A stretch of DNA of 64,000 nt from Azospirillum sp. OGB3 (GCF_014192915.1 NZ_JACHYN010000002.1:558001-622000), one strand, 5' to 3'; shown: positions 29,764 through 39,834, numbered from the stretch's first letter. Numbers and translations: made by a program. Notes: generated by a model not told the origin, from the sequence alone.

Positions 29764-31305
29764 TCAGGCCGCCTCCGCCCCGGCCTTGGCGGCGTCGGCG
29801 GCGGAGCGCAGGGGAAGCTCCTTCAGGAACAGGGTCAGCGCGAAGGACACCACCGCCAGTCCGGCGGCCAGCAGGAACAGGGTGGAGAAGCCGTGCTCGA
29901 ACACCGACTGGGCGGCGGTGCGGGCGGCGGGGGCCAGATTGGCCAGGGCGGACGGGCCGCGCTCCATCACCTCGCGCCCGCTTATGCCGGGCAGGCCGGC
30001 GGCGTTCAGCCGGGCCTCGACATCGGCGGCGAAGACCGCGCCGAACACCGCCACCCCGACCGAGCCGCCGAGCGAGCGGAAGAAGCCGACCGACGCCGTG
30101 GCCGCACCCAGGTCGCGCCGGTCCACCGCGTTCTGCACGGCGACCGTCATCACCGGCATGACCAGTCCCAGCCCGATGCCCAGCGGCACCAGGATCAGCG
30201 TGGACCACAGCCCGCTCTCCGACACCGTCGGCGACAGGCCGAGCGCCAGATACATCAGCGCCGCCAGCGCCAGCCCGGCCAGCGGGAAGATCTTGTAGCG
30301 GCCGGACTTGGAGATCAGCCGCCCGCCGCCGCCCGCGCCCAGCACCATGCCCAGCACCATCGGCAGCAGCAGGAAGCCCGACGTCGTGGCGCTGGTCCCG
30401 GCGACGAGCTGCGAGCGCAGCGGCAGATAGACGATGCCGGCGAACAGCACCATGGCCGACACCGCGACCACCGGGTTGGCGACCGCCACCACCGGCTCGC
30501 GGAACAGGTGGAGCGGCAGGATCGGCTCCTCCACCCGCCGCTCGTGCCACAGGAAGACCCCGAGCATCATGAGGCCCAGCGCGCACAGGCCGAGGATCGT
30601 CGGAGAGGTCCAGGGCAGGGCGACCCCGGCGCGCGACACCACGAACAGCAGCGAGGTCACCGTGCCCATCAGCAGCGCCGCCCCCAGATAGTCGATGGTT
30701 GGCTTCGCCCGTCCCGCCGGCAGGCGGTCCAGCGCCCGGCTGGTCATCAGCAGCGCCGCCGCTCCCAGCGGCAGGTTGATGAGGAAGATCCAGTGCCAGC
30801 TCAGCCGTTCCGTGAACACGCCGCCCAGCAGCGGCCCGGCCACGCTGGACAGGGCGAAGATGCCGCCGATGTAGCCCTGGTAGCGCCCGCGCTCCCGTGG
30901 GGCGACCACGTCGCCGATGATGGTGAAGGCCAGCGCCATCAGGCCGCCGCCGCCCAGACCCTGGATGCCGCGGAACAGAATGAGCTGCCCCATGCTCTGC
31001 GCCAGCGCGCACAGCACCGACCCGATCAGGAACAGGAAGATCGCCACCTGGAGGACCCGCTTGCGCCCGTAGAGGTCGCTCAGCTTCCCATAGATCGGGG
31101 TGGTCGAGGTCGAGGCCAGCAGGTAGGCGGTGACCACCCAGGGCAGATTCTCCAGGCTTCCCAGGTCGTGGGCCATGGTCGGCAGGGCCGTCGCGACGAT
31201 GGTCTGGTCCATCGCCGCCATCAGCATGGCGAGCGCCACCCCGCTGAACACCCGCATGATCTCGCGGTGGGTGAAGACGGCGTGGTCGTTGGAGGCGTCG
31301 GTCAT
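29764..31305 (-). CDS. DHA2-family (14-TM) major facilitator drug efflux protein
   Basis: A 513-residue transporter of the EmrB/QacA type. Motif C-like and D1 motifs are visible at the start (AAMDQTIVATALPTMAHDLG), with motif A GKLSDLYGRKRVL between TM2 and TM3, RGIQGLGGGGLMALAF in TM4, and about 14 hydrophobic segments. It would export hydrophobic toxic compounds by proton antiport. No EmrA-like membrane fusion partner or TetR-type regulator is adjacent, which is unusual for the EmrAB form. It is divergent from fetA, 128 bases away. Confidence 0.88.
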   Translation of the reverse strand: MTDASNDHAVFTHREIMRVFSGVALAMLMAAMDQTIVATALPTMAHDLGSLENLPWVVTAYLLASTSTTPIYGKLSDLYGRKRVLQVAIFLFLIGSVLCALAQSMGQLILFRGIQGLGGGGLMALAFTIIGDVVAPRERGRYQGYIGGIFALSSVAGPLLGGVFTERLSWHWIFLINLPLGAAALLMTSRALDRLPAGRAKPTIDYLGAALLMGTVTSLLFVVSRAGVALPWTSPTILGLCALGLMMLGVFLWHERRVEEPILPLHLFREPVVAVANPVVAVSAMVLFAGIVYLPLRSQLVAGTSATTSGFLLLPMVLGMVLGAGGGGRLISKSGRYKIFPLAGLALAALMYLALGLSPTVSESGLWSTLILVPLGIGLGLVMPVMTVAVQNAVDRRDLGAATASVGFFRSLGGSVGVAVFGAVFAADVEARLNAAGLPGISGREVMERGPSALANLAPAARTAAQSVFEHGFSTLFLLAAGLAVVSFALTLFLKELPLRSAADAAKAGAEAA

Positions 31306-31433
31306 GGTCTCGGTTCAGGCCGGAATGAGCGGTGGGGCGTACCATAGCCCCCGGGACGTTCCGCGCAAGGACTCCGCCATGAATGGCTGCTAATCTCCCT
31401 TTCCACAGTCCGGAATAGTCGCGGTAACCCTTG

Positions 31434-32024
31434 ATGCTGAGCGTCCGCAACCTGTCCACCCCGGTGCTGAAACCCGCCAGTTTCCAGCTGAAGGCCGGCG
31501 AATGCGTCGCCGTTCAGGGGCGATCCGGATCAGGAAAGTCCGTGCTTCTGCGCGCCCTGGCCGACCTCGACCCGTCGTCCGGCGAGGTGTGTTTGAACGG
31601 CGATCGTCGCGATGACATGCCGGCGCCGCTCTGGCGCCGCCGGGTCACCTACGTCGCCGCCGAATCAGGCTGGTGGGAGGATCGGGTGGGCGCCCACTTC
31701 GCGCAGCCCGACCGCGCCGCGGCGCTCGCCGGGGCGCTGGGCCTGCCGGGCGATGTCATGGGCTGGCCGGTCGCCCGCCTGTCCACCGGGGAGCGGCAAC
31801 GGCTGGCGCTGGTCCGCGCGCTGGTCCAGCGGCCTGAGGTGCTTCTGCTCGACGAGCCGACCGGCCCGCTGGACGCCGAGGCGACGGAGCGGGTGGAGGC
31901 TTTGCTGCGTGCTGAATTGGTCCGCGGGGCCGGGGTGCTGATCGTCACCCACGCGCCGGAGCAGGCCGTCCGGCTGGCCCACCGCCATCTGCACGTCGCG
32001 GACGGCGTGGTGACGGAGGGGTAG
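31434..32024 (+). CDS. fetA: ABC transporter ATP-binding protein FetA-like (iron export)
   Basis: A 196-residue ABC ATPase. Walker A is GRSGSGKS (29-36), the signature LSTGERQRLALVRAL, Walker B VLLLDEPTGPLD, and the H-loop His in VTHAP. Small size and pairing with a UPF0014 permease immediately downstream (4-base gap) identify it as FetA/YbbL. In E. coli FetAB exports iron and improves resistance to hydrogen peroxide. ATG 31434 is preferred over the adjacent TTG 31431. Confidence 0.82.
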   Translation: MLSVRNLSTPVLKPASFQLKAGECVAVQGRSGSGKSVLLRALADLDPSSGEVCLNGDRRDDMPAPLWRRRVTYVAAESGWWEDRVGAHFAQPDRAAALAGALGLPGDVMGWPVARLSTGERQRLALVRALVQRPEVLLLDEPTGPLDAEATERVEALLRAELVRGAGVLIVTHAPEQAVRLAHRHLHVADGVVTEG

Positions 32025-32028
32025 GGCG

Positions 32029-32826
32029 ATGCTGGTGACCCTGCATTACACTGACCTCGCCGTGGCGGCGCTGCTCCTGCTGGTCAACGGCGGCCTGTCC
32101 ATGGCGCTGGATCTGGGGCTGGCGCGCCCGCTGCTGGTGGCGGCGCTGCGGATGGTGGTCCAGCTGTCGCTGGTCGGGCTGGTGCTGACCCGGCTGTTCG
32201 CCCTGGAGTCGCCCTGGCTGACCCTGGGGGCGGCGCTGATCATGCTGCTGTTCGCCGGCCAGGAGACGATGGCCCGTCAGGAACGGCGGCTGACCGGCTG
32301 GTGGTCCTACGGCATCGGCACCGGGGCGATGGGGGCGGCGGCGGGGATCGTCCTGCTGCTCGGCCTGTCCACCGCGGTGCGGCCCGATCCATGGTGGGAC
32401 GCGCGCTACGCCATTCCGATGCTGGGCATGGTGCTGGGCAACGCGATGAGCGGAGTGGGGCTGGCCCTCCACACGCTGACCGCGACGGCGGCGCGGGAGC
32501 GGGCGGCCATCGAGGCGCAACTCGCGCTCGGCTGCACCCGCTGGACGGCCCTGCGGCCCACCCTGCGCCACGCGCTGCGCACCGCGCTGATGCCGACGAT
32601 CAACAGCATGGCGGCGATGGGCGTGGTGGCCCTGCCCGGGATGATGACCGGCCAGATCCTCTCCGGCGTCGATCCGGGGGAGGCGGTGAAGTACCAGATC
32701 CTCATCATGTTCCTGATCTCCGGCGCGACCGGGCTGGGCGTGCTGGCGGCCTCGCTGGCGACGGTGCGGCGGCTCAGCGACCGGCGGCACCGGCTGCGGC
32801 TCGACCGGCTGGTGCGGCGGCGGTGA
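32029..32826 (+). CDS. fetB: UPF0014-family permease FetB-like (iron export)
   Basis: A 265-residue membrane protein with about seven hydrophobic segments and the UPF0014 hallmarks: RMVVQLSLVGLVL, RYAIPMLGMVLGNAMSGVGL, LGCTRWTALRPTLRHALRTAL and VALPGMMTGQILSGVDP. It forms the membrane half of the FetAB ABC exporter with the ATPase gene directly upstream. ATG 32029 follows the fetA stop by four bases, indicating one operon. Confidence 0.88.
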   Translation: MLVTLHYTDLAVAALLLLVNGGLSMALDLGLARPLLVAALRMVVQLSLVGLVLTRLFALESPWLTLGAALIMLLFAGQETMARQERRLTGWWSYGIGTGAMGAAAGIVLLLGLSTAVRPDPWWDARYAIPMLGMVLGNAMSGVGLALHTLTATAARERAAIEAQLALGCTRWTALRPTLRHALRTALMPTINSMAAMGVVALPGMMTGQILSGVDPGEAVKYQILIMFLISGATGLGVLAASLATVRRLSDRRHRLRLDRLVRRR

Positions 32827-32832
32827 GCGGAA

Positions 32833-32858
32833 GGAACCCGGACGGGAGCGCCGCCGTT
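32833..32858 (+). promoter_or_regulatory. Exact EcfG-type (general stress) promoter motif
   Basis: GGAAC (32833-32837), 17 bases, CGTT (32855-32858): a full match to the alphaproteobacterial EcfG consensus GGAAC-N16/17-CGTT. It starts seven bases after the fetB stop and lies 43 bases upstream of the 70-residue gene. Confidence 0.65.
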
Positions 32859-32901
32859 GAACACCGATTGGTGTTCACCAACGACGGTGGGGGAGCGGGT
32901 C

Positions 32902-33114
32902 ATGGCGCACATCGTGGAAATCCGGAACGGCGCGATCATCGGCAACGACGAGGCAACCGACGAGTATCTGCCCGTCGGAACCCACATCGCGCAAGCCGAC
33001 GGATTTTATGTGAGCTTCGGCATGGATGTGGAGGGCCCCTACGCCCGCAACGAGGCCGAGGAGCGGTTGAACCACCTGAAGCGCGCCACCCAGGCGGATT
33101 TGGAGCGTCCGTAA
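32902..33114 (+). CDS. Small hypothetical protein behind an EcfG-type promoter, 70 residues
   Basis: MAHIVEIRNGAIIGNDEATD... is a soluble protein with a beta-rich first half (GTHIAQADGFYVSFGMDVEG) and an acidic/basic helical C-terminus (NEAEERLNHLKRATQADLER). No known family recognised. ATG 32902 has GGGAGCGGG upstream; an upstream in-frame start at 32857 overlaps the promoter motif and is disfavoured. Sole gene between fetB and a palindromic repeat. The promoter motif predicts induction in the general stress response. Confidence 0.65.
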   Translation: MAHIVEIRNGAIIGNDEATDEYLPVGTHIAQADGFYVSFGMDVEGPYARNEAEERLNHLKRATQADLERP

Positions 33115-33124
33115 GGCGGCTGAC

Positions 33125-33183
33125 TTTGCCCCCACCCCGTCCCTCCCCTGCGGCAGCGGGGGAGGGGCAGGGAGGGGGCAAAA
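33125..33183. repeat. GC-rich palindromic intergenic repeat, copy 2
   Basis: Ends TTTGCCCCC and GGGGGCAAA are inverted; the inside carries CCCTCCCCTGCGGCAG and GGGGGAGGGG. It shares the TTTGCCCCC edge and inner hairpin with 17684-17768. It lies between two convergent genes and may also act as a terminator. Confidence 0.65.
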
Positions 33184-33188
33184 CGCCG

Positions 33189-35735
33189 CTACGTCGCCTC
33201 CGTCTCCACGTCGCGGTGCTCCAGGCTGGCGCGAACGGTGCGGCGCAGGTCGTCGGGCTGGATGGGCTTGTGCAGCAGGGCGCATTGCGCGCCGGCGGCC
33301 TCGCGCAGCCGGTCGGACGAGGTGTCGCCGGTCAGCAGCACCCCCGGCAGGTCGGGACCGAAGCGGCGGCGCAGCGTGTCCATCAGCATCAGCCCGGTGT
33401 CGCCGTCCGGCAGGCGGTAATCGGTCAGCACGAGGTCAGGCGCCAGCGTGCCGTCCACCAGGTCCAGCGCTTCCGCCACCGAGCCGGCCTCGGTCACGCG
33501 GTAGCCCCAGCCGTCCAGCATCAGCGCCAGCGCCATGCGGATCACCGCGTCGTCCTCGACCAGCAGGACGGAGGCGTCGCCGTCCGCCTCGGCACCTCCC
33601 GCGGCGGAGTCGTCCGGTGAATCGCCGCAGTGCCGCTGGTCGAGAATGGCCCCGGACGGCAGGGTGACGGCGAAACAGGACCCATTGCCCGGCACTGAGG
33701 TCACCTCGATGGTGCCTCCCAGCATGTGGATGAGGCGCCGCGCGATGCTGAGCCCCATGCCCAACCCTTCCCGCCGGTCGCGGGCGGCGTTGCCGATCTG
33801 GTAGAAGTCCTGGAAGATGCGGTCGATCTGGTTCTCCGGAATGCCGATGCCGGTGTCCCACACCTCGAACCGCAGGGCTCCGCCGCGGCGCCGCGCCCCG
33901 AACAGCACCCGGCCCTGCCGTGTGTAGCGGATGGCGTTGGTCAGCAGATTGCGCAGCACCCGCTCCAGCAGGCCGCCATCGGTGCAGACGCCCAGCCGCA
34001 CCGGCACGGTGCGCAGCGTCAGCCCGGAGGAGGCGGCGACCGCCCGGAACTCCCCGTGCAGCCGCTCCATGATCGTCCCCACCTCGACCGGAGCGCTGTG
34101 GGGGGTGACGAGGCCGGCTTCCAGCTTGGAAATGTCCAGCAGGCAGTCGAGCAGCCCGCCGAGCGAGGCCACGGTGTCGCGCAGTTGGGTCGCGATGCGC
34201 CGGGCGTCCTCGGGGATCGGCTCCTTCAGCAGCAGGCCGGACAGCAGGGTCAGCGCCTGGGCCGGCTGGCGCAGGTCGTGGCTGGCCGCCGCCATGAAAC
34301 GTTCCTTGGCATCCAGCGCCACGTTCAGGTCGCGCTCCATCGACTTGATGGCGGAAATGTCGGTGACGCTGGACACCACCGCCTCGGGCCGTCCGTCCGC
34401 GCCCGGGACCGGGTGGCTGGAGACACGCAGCCAGCGGATCGGGGCCGCCGCCTCGTCGCCCTCGGCGATGCCGACGATCTGCTCGACCACCGGCTTCCCG
34501 CTGTCCACCGCCTTGGCGGCGGGCGGCAGTCCGGTCAGCCGGGCGCCGTCGGCGCCGATGAAGCGCCGCCGCGCCGCGCGGCCCGTCCGATCGCCCGGCT
34601 TGCGGCTTTCGAGGGGGCGGGCGAGAGGGTCGAGCAGCACGCCCGTCGGCCCTGACATCAACCGTTCCGCCATGGCGTTGGCGACCATCACCGTGCCGTC
34701 GGTCGAGCGCATCACCAGCCCTTCGGACAGCGATTGCACCAGCGTGCGGTGCCGCCGCTCGCTCTCCGCCAGCGCCTGTTCCGCGGCGCGGCGTGCGGTC
34801 ACGTCGCGGAAGGCCACCACCGCTCCGGTGATCGCTCCGTTCTGGCGGATCGGGGAAATGGTCAGCTCCGCCACGAAATCCTCACCGCCTTGGCGGCGCA
34901 GGCGTCCATCGGTCACCTGCCGGACCAGCCCGTCGGCCAGCGACAGAGTCAGGGCGCGCCGGCCCTCCTCCTCCGCGTCGCCGCCGATCAGCGCGGCGAA
35001 GGAACGGCCGACCAGTTCGCTGGCGCCGAAGCCGGTCATGGACTGGGCCGCGGCGTTCACGAAGGTGACGGCGCCGCGCGCGTCCAGGCCGCAGATGCCG
35101 TCGGCCACCGCCTGCAGGATGTGGTGGTAGGCGGCGCGGGTGCGCTCGGCCTCGTCGCGGGCGTCCTGGAGCTCGCTGACCCAGGCGTTGCGCTCCGTCA
35201 CGTCGGTGATGGTCAGCAGGACGTCGCCCTTGTCGACGCCGTCCGGTCCGGCCTCCAGCTCGACGACCCGGGCGTCGGTCAGCCCGTCGATGGCGCTGTG
35301 GGCGCCGACGAAGGCGTATTCCTGGCGCGTCCATTGTCCGGAATCGCGCAGCCGGGCCAGCGCCGTGAACAGGCGCCCATGGTCCAGCGACTCCACCATG
35401 AGGGTCAGCGGGCGGCCCTTCAGCCGGCGGAGCGGCAGGCCGAACTGCCGCTCCGCGGCGACGTTGGCCTCGCAGATGATGCCGGCGGCGTTGACGGTGA
35501 AGCAGGCCAGCGGCACCGACTGGAAGAGCTGGAGATACTGGATGCGCGAGGCCTCCAGCGCCTGCTGGGCGGTGCGCAGCTCCTCGTTCTGGATCTCAAG
35601 CTCGGCCTGATGGACGTACAACTCGTGCAGAACCTCCTTGAGCGTGGTCGCCGAGACCTCCGCGCCTTCGAAGCCGCCCGAGTTGAGAGCCTGTTCCGCG
35701 CGCTTGCGAAGCCGTTCGTTGCGGAAGCCGTTCAC
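33189..35735 (-). CDS. Hybrid sensor histidine kinase (PAS-PAS-HisKA-HATPase-REC)
   Basis: An 848-residue soluble kinase. An N-terminal helical region (HQAELEIQNEELRTAQQALE) leads into three PAS-like segments (FQSVPLACFTVNAAGIICEA; LQAVADGICGLDARGAVTFV; LVQSLSEGLVMRSTDGTVMV). HisKA has phospho-His in AAASHDLRQPAQAL. The HATPase has NLLTNAIRYTRQG, WDTGIGIPENQ and GLGMGLSIARRL. A C-terminal receiver has LLVEDD and the acceptor Asp in DLVLTDYRLPDG. Start GTG 35735 overlaps the TGA of the CheB-CheR-PAS gene (GTGA), so the two are translationally coupled. No transmembrane helix is seen; the signal is presumably cytosolic (redox, ligand or methylation state). Confidence 0.9.
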   Translation of the reverse strand: MNGFRNERLRKRAEQALNSGGFEGAEVSATTLKEVLHELYVHQAELEIQNEELRTAQQALEASRIQYLQLFQSVPLACFTVNAAGIICEANVAAERQFGLPLRRLKGRPLTLMVESLDHGRLFTALARLRDSGQWTRQEYAFVGAHSAIDGLTDARVVELEAGPDGVDKGDVLLTITDVTERNAWVSELQDARDEAERTRAAYHHILQAVADGICGLDARGAVTFVNAAAQSMTGFGASELVGRSFAALIGGDAEEEGRRALTLSLADGLVRQVTDGRLRRQGGEDFVAELTISPIRQNGAITGAVVAFRDVTARRAAEQALAESERRHRTLVQSLSEGLVMRSTDGTVMVANAMAERLMSGPTGVLLDPLARPLESRKPGDRTGRAARRRFIGADGARLTGLPPAAKAVDSGKPVVEQIVGIAEGDEAAAPIRWLRVSSHPVPGADGRPEAVVSSVTDISAIKSMERDLNVALDAKERFMAAASHDLRQPAQALTLLSGLLLKEPIPEDARRIATQLRDTVASLGGLLDCLLDISKLEAGLVTPHSAPVEVGTIMERLHGEFRAVAASSGLTLRTVPVRLGVCTDGGLLERVLRNLLTNAIRYTRQGRVLFGARRRGGALRFEVWDTGIGIPENQIDRIFQDFYQIGNAARDRREGLGMGLSIARRLIHMLGGTIEVTSVPGNGSCFAVTLPSGAILDQRHCGDSPDDSAAGGAEADGDASVLLVEDDAVIRMALALMLDGWGYRVTEAGSVAEALDLVDGTLAPDLVLTDYRLPDGDTGLMLMDTLRRRFGPDLPGVLLTGDTSSDRLREAAGAQCALLHKPIQPDDLRRTVRASLEHRDVETEAT

Positions 35736-38700
35736 GCCGCGTCTCCGGCCGCCGGGCCTTTGGCGGTGGTGCCGCCTTGTTTGCGTTGACCCTGCCGCCG
35801 TCCGCTCGCCCGCAGTTCCATCCGTTTCCGATTGGTGATGTCGATGTGGCTGACCACCGCTCCCCCAGACAACCCGGCCAGACGGCAGGCATGCATCATG
35901 AACCAGCGCTCCTCCTTGTCGGAATGACAAGGGTATTCGATGGTGAACTGCTCGATGTCGCCGGACAGAATCCGGCGCAGCCCGTCGTTCACGGCACGGG
36001 CGATGTCTTCGCCTTCGGTTCCTTCCTCGGCGTTGCAGACATCAAGATAATTGGTTCCCGGACCACAGCGGTCCAGCGCCGGGGCGCCGTTCTTCTCGCC
36101 GAACATGCGCCAAGCGTGGTTGACCATGGTGATGGCGCCGTCGGAATCGATGACCGCCACATGCTCCGGCAGACTGTCCAGCACCGTCTGGAGCCGGTGC
36201 TCCGCAGCCTTGGCGGCGGTGACGTCCACGAAGGTGACGACCACCCCTGCCACCTGGTTCTTCTCGGTCAGGTAGGGAAGGATGCGTGTCTGAATCCAGC
36301 GGTCGCCGCGCACCGGGACGTGGCGTTCCACCGGCTTGTGGTCATGGAACACCCGCTCGATGTCCTTGAGGAAATCCGGGTAGTCGATGTTGGTTGACAA
36401 GTGCGAGATCGACCGGCCGACGTCGCGCGGGATGATGTTGATGAAGCGCGCCGCCGCCGGGGTGAAGCGCCGGATCACCATGCCGCTGTCCAGGAACACC
36501 GTGCCGATCTCGGTCGAGCGCAGCAGGTTGTCCAGGTCGTTGGTGACCTCGGTCAGCTCCTCCACCTTCGCCTGATACTCGGCGTTGACGGAATACAGCT
36601 CCTCATTGACGGACTGCAGCTCCTCGTTGGTGCTCTGCAATTCCTCGTTGGAGGCGAGAAGCTCCTCGTTGGTCGCCTGGAGTTCCTCGTTGGCGGTCTC
36701 CAGCTCCTCGATGGTGGCCTGGAGGTTCTCGCCGCGGGAGACCAGCTCCTGCTCCAGCCCGCGGATGCGCTCCGCGGTGTCGGTGTCGAAGTCGAAGTCG
36801 CTGTCCGGCAGGGCCAGCGCCGGCGCGCTGGGGTCGAGCACGATCAGCGCGAAGCGCCGGCCGGTCTTGCGGGCGACGAAGGGCTTCACGCGCAGGCTGA
36901 CGGCGGGCAGCCCCTCGCGGTCCTTCACCGGGATGTTCGACAGGGCGAACTCCTCGCCGGAGCGGAAGGCCCGTGTCAGCGCGGTCCCCACCACCATGGA
37001 GACCGAGGAAGGCAGCAGCTTCAGCGCGTTCAGCGTGGCCTCGCCCGGCGGCACCTTCAGGATCGTCGACGCCTCGCCGAACACGTGCATGATGTTCATC
37101 TGCTCGTTGACCAGCAGGCTGGGCGGCACGTAGGCCCGCATCAGGGTCGAGATCGCCTCGTCGATGGCGGCCCCTTCCTCCTGCGCCTGCGACATGGTCT
37201 CGTCGCCATGGCGGTGCACCGGCGCGGCGACGGTGGGGACGAGCAGCCGCGACAGCCGGTGGGTGCCGGTGCGCAGGCTCTGGAACAGCTTGTTCCGGCT
37301 GTCCAGGACGTGGAACTCCGCCGACAGGTCGCCCAGCGTCTCGCTGGTGCCGAGGAACAGGAAGCCGCTTTGCCGCAGCGCGTACTGGAACAGGCTGAGC
37401 ACCTTCCGCTGGAGCGGCGAGTCCATGTAGATCAGCAGGTTCCGGCAGCTCACCAGATCGATCTTGGTGAAGGGCGGATCGCGCATGATGTTGTGGGCCG
37501 CGAAGACCACCATGCGCCGGATGTCGCGCGACACCAGGTAATGGTCGCCGCGCGCGGAGAAGTAGCGGGTCAGCCGCTCGTGCGACACGTCCTCGGCGAT
37601 GGAGCGCGGGTACTCGCCCAGGCTGGCGATCTCGATGCTGTCCTGGTCGATGTCGGTGGCGAAGATCTTGACGTCGAAGGACCGCCCCATCCGCTCCTGC
37701 GCCTCGGCGAACAGGATGGCGATGGAATAGGCCTCCTCGCCGGTGGCGCAGCCGCAGACCCACACGCGCACCATGTCGGTGGGGCTGCGCTTGGCCAGCA
37801 GGGTGGGGATCACCTTGTCGGCCAGGGAGGCGAAGGCGCCCTCGTCGCGGAAGAAGCGGGTGACGCCGATCAGCATCTCCTTGTAGAGGCTGACCGTCTC
37901 GGCGCTGTTGCGGCGGAGCAGGGCTGCGTAGTCGCTCATCGAATCGAGGCCGGCGGTGTGCATCCGCCGCTCGATCCGGCGCAGCAGGGTCGCCAGCTTG
38001 TAATGCGAGAAATCGACGCCGGTGACCGAGCGGATGGCCGCGACGATCTGCGCCAGAGGGTCGTTGTCGCGATCCTGCGGTCGGGGTGGGACAGGAAGGT
38101 TGCGCGACAGCACCCGGCCGGCGTGTTCAATCAGGCAGCCCGGCAGCTTGTCCGCCGTCTTGACGACGTCCACCTGCCCGGTGGCGATCGCGCTGCGCGG
38201 CATGCCGTCGAACTGCGCGGATTCGGGGTCCTGCGCCGCGGCGAAGCCGCCCGCCGACTTGATCGCCAGCAAGCCGCGCGTGCCGTCCGACCCGGTGCCG
38301 GACAGCACCACGCCCAGCGCCCGCGGCCCCTGGTCCTTGGCCAGGGCGGTGAAGAAGATGTCGATGGGCAGGCTCATGCCCCCGGCGCTGTCCTTGGCGG
38401 TCAGGATCAGCCGGCCGTCCTCGATGGACAGGTGCTTGGCGGGGGGCAGCAGATAAACGGTGTTGCGCTCCACCGCCATGCCGTCGGCGGCCTGCACCAC
38501 CGACATGGCGGTGTGCTTGGCCAGCAGATCGACCATCAAGCTCTTGTGGACCGGCGAGAGATGCTGGACGACCACATAGGCGAGGTCGCTCTCCCCCGGC
38601 ACATTGTCGAAGAAGCGCTGAAGCGCTTCCAGCCCACCGGCGGAAGCGCCGATGCCGACGATGCAGCAGACCCGATCCCGGCCTTCCGGATAGGGACCAT

Positions 38701-38779
38701 AGACGGAAACCGTATCCTCACCCTCGTCGGGCGGCGTGTGGGCGTCGGCGATGGGGCGATTGTTGTCTTCTGGTTCCAC
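35732..38779 (-). CDS. CheB-CheR-PAS fusion protein
   Basis: A 1015-residue protein. A CheB methylesterase domain comes first with the catalytic Ser in [10 protein letters not shown] (S46), His in VVVQHLSP (H73) and Asp in GTGSDGTRG. CheR methyltransferase follows ([40 protein letters not shown] for S-adenosylmethionine; [10 protein letters not shown]). Then comes a long coiled coil with repeated NEELQ heptads (about residues 685-755) and two PAS domains. Such fusions combine both receptor-methylation activities with sensing. There are no chemoreceptor or cheA/W genes beside it, so it probably acts with the coupled hybrid kinase in non-classical signalling. The start at GTG 38779 is tentative. 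Confidence 0.9.
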   Translation of the reverse strand: MEPEDNNRPIADAHTPPDEGEDTVSVYGPYPEGRDRVCCIVGIGASAGGLEALQRFFDNVPGESDLAYVVVQHLSPVHKSLMVDLLAKHTAMSVVQAADGMAVERNTVYLLPPAKHLSIEDGRLILTAKDSAGGMSLPIDIFFTALAKDQGPRALGVVLSGTGSDGTRGLLAIKSAGGFAAAQDPESAQFDGMPRSAIATGQVDVVKTADKLPGCLIEHAGRVLSRNLPVPPRPQDRDNDPLAQIVAAIRSVTGVDFSHYKLATLLRRIERRMHTAGLDSMSDYAALLRRNSAETVSLYKEMLIGVTRFFRDEGAFASLADKVIPTLLAKRSPTDMVRVWVCGCATGEEAYSIAILFAEAQERMGRSFDVKIFATDIDQDSIEIASLGEYPRSIAEDVSHERLTRYFSARGDHYLVSRDIRRMVVFAAHNIMRDPPFTKIDLVSCRNLLIYMDSPLQRKVLSLFQYALRQSGFLFLGTSETLGDLSAEFHVLDSRNKLFQSLRTGTHRLSRLLVPTVAAPVHRHGDETMSQAQEEGAAIDEAISTLMRAYVPPSLLVNEQMNIMHVFGEASTILKVPPGEATLNALKLLPSSVSMVVGTALTRAFRSGEEFALSNIPVKDREGLPAVSLRVKPFVARKTGRRFALIVLDPSAPALALPDSDFDFDTDTAERIRGLEQELVSRGENLQATIEELETANEELQATNEELLASNEELQSTNEELQSVNEELYSVNAEYQAKVEELTEVTNDLDNLLRSTEIGTVFLDSGMVIRRFTPAAARFINIIPRDVGRSISHLSTNIDYPDFLKDIERVFHDHKPVERHVPVRGDRWIQTRILPYLTEKNQVAGVVVTFVDVTAAKAAEHRLQTVLDSLPEHVAVIDSDGAITMVNHAWRMFGEKNGAPALDRCGPGTNYLDVCNAEEGTEGEDIARAVNDGLRRILSGDIEQFTIEYPCHSDKEERWFMMHACRLAGLSGGAVVSHIDITNRKRMELRASGRRQGQRKQGGTTAKGPAAGDAA

Positions 38780-39425
38780 GGAGCACTTCGGGTCTGCGGG
38801 AGTAAAGGACGGCCTACTGAATTATTTGCCGTCTGACCATGACATTCAAACCCTCCCTTGCACGGCGCTTTTCCTTTTCCGTGCGCGCCGGCGGCTTTGA
38901 AACGGCGGAGGGTCCAGCGGCTATATAGGAAGCGTCCATGCCAGTCAATCCGGACAATTTTTGCCTTGGATGCGCGAGTGCCGTTGGCATTCCGAAGATC
39001 AGGCGGCGAGTGTGGGTCATGGTGTTTTAACGTATCGCATATGACCAATGGACTCATTTTGGCGATGTTTTTGATGAGGCTCGCGTTCGGCTTCGGAAAC
39101 ACTCCAGGCCCAGACTTTCGAATGTGACGTGGTTTTCCATATTCATTCCCTTCTAATCTCCTGAGATCGATTGCGTGAATTCATTGCGTCACGGCGCCTT
39201 TCTCCTTTCTCCGCTCGCCCGGCTTCATGGCAGGGTGGAAAGATAAAAATCGATGGGATTTGCCACCAGCGCACAGCTTACCCAAAACGTATGATGTGAT
39301 ACGGGCACAACACTGTGCAGGATCTGTTGCCCCGTTCGCTTATGTCGCTTTACGCGATTGGCGCTTTGCGCAATCTTTAATCCGTAGCCACTAATCATGA
39401 GAAACGTAGGAAAGGAGTGCGCCAG
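38780..39425. other. 646-base stretch without a convincing gene
   Basis: No reading frame here has genome-like codon use and a ribosome site. It is less GC-rich than its surroundings. It holds a short inverted repeat GCACA-ACAC-TGTGC (39305-39318) and a second, GATTGGCGC-TTT-GCGCAATC (39356-39375, one bulge), followed by TTTAA. The latter could end a small RNA. The left part must hold the promoter of the CheB-CheR-PAS gene, the right part that of the 81-residue gene. I cannot point to clear promoter hexamers for either. Confidence 0.5.
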
Positions 39426-39671
39426 ATGGAGCGCGAGGACGAATGTGCTCTCGACCGATATATCGCGGCGATTCCGCTTAACCTGAGAGTAGTGGCCAGG
39501 GCTGCTTACGAGGAGCTGTCGAACAATCCCTTCCTGCCGGTCTTTTCGAAGGACGAAATCGCGCGGTTGGTCTGTTCCCCAGGATTTCAGAGTTACTTGG
39601 AAAGTGAGAACCGGGCCGGCGCCAGTTCGCTGATGATGCTCTGTTCGGCGGGGCTTGCGACGCGCCATTGA
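39426..39671 (+). CDS. Small hypothetical protein, 81 residues
   Basis: A soluble, mostly helical protein (MEREDECALDRYIAAIPLNL...). AAAGGAG lies 8 bases before ATG 39426 and a perfect terminator hairpin follows the stop, both of which argue that the gene is real. It has no signal peptide or membrane segment. No family recognised; the layout (short, acidic N-terminus, lone gene with long leader) is compatible with a small regulator, but nothing more can be said. Confidence 0.6.
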   Translation: MEREDECALDRYIAAIPLNLRVVARAAYEELSNNPFLPVFSKDEIARLVCSPGFQSYLESENRAGASSLMMLCSAGLATRH

Positions 39672-39724
39672 CGACGCTCCATGGACGGCGCGCTTTCGTC
39701 ACGGTGCAACGCAGCCACTCTTCG

Positions 39725-39757
39725 CAGGCCGGCGGTCATCCCGCCGGCCTGATCTTT
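39725..39757 (+). terminator. Terminator after the 81-residue gene
   Basis: A perfect 11-bp stem CAGGCCGGCGG/CCGCCGGCCTG (39725-39735, 39741-39751), loop TCATC, then ATCTTT. Confidence 0.85.
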
Positions 39758-39834
39758 ATGCATACAAAAGTCTTCTGAAGCGATGCGAGGCCGCGAACTA
39801 AAGTTAAGTAACTATACTCATAGCCGGAATTGTG

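Noticed and set aside
38858..39127. 89-residue plus-strand frame in the gene-poor region
   Set aside because: No ribosome site, atypical composition, and no plausible N-terminus.
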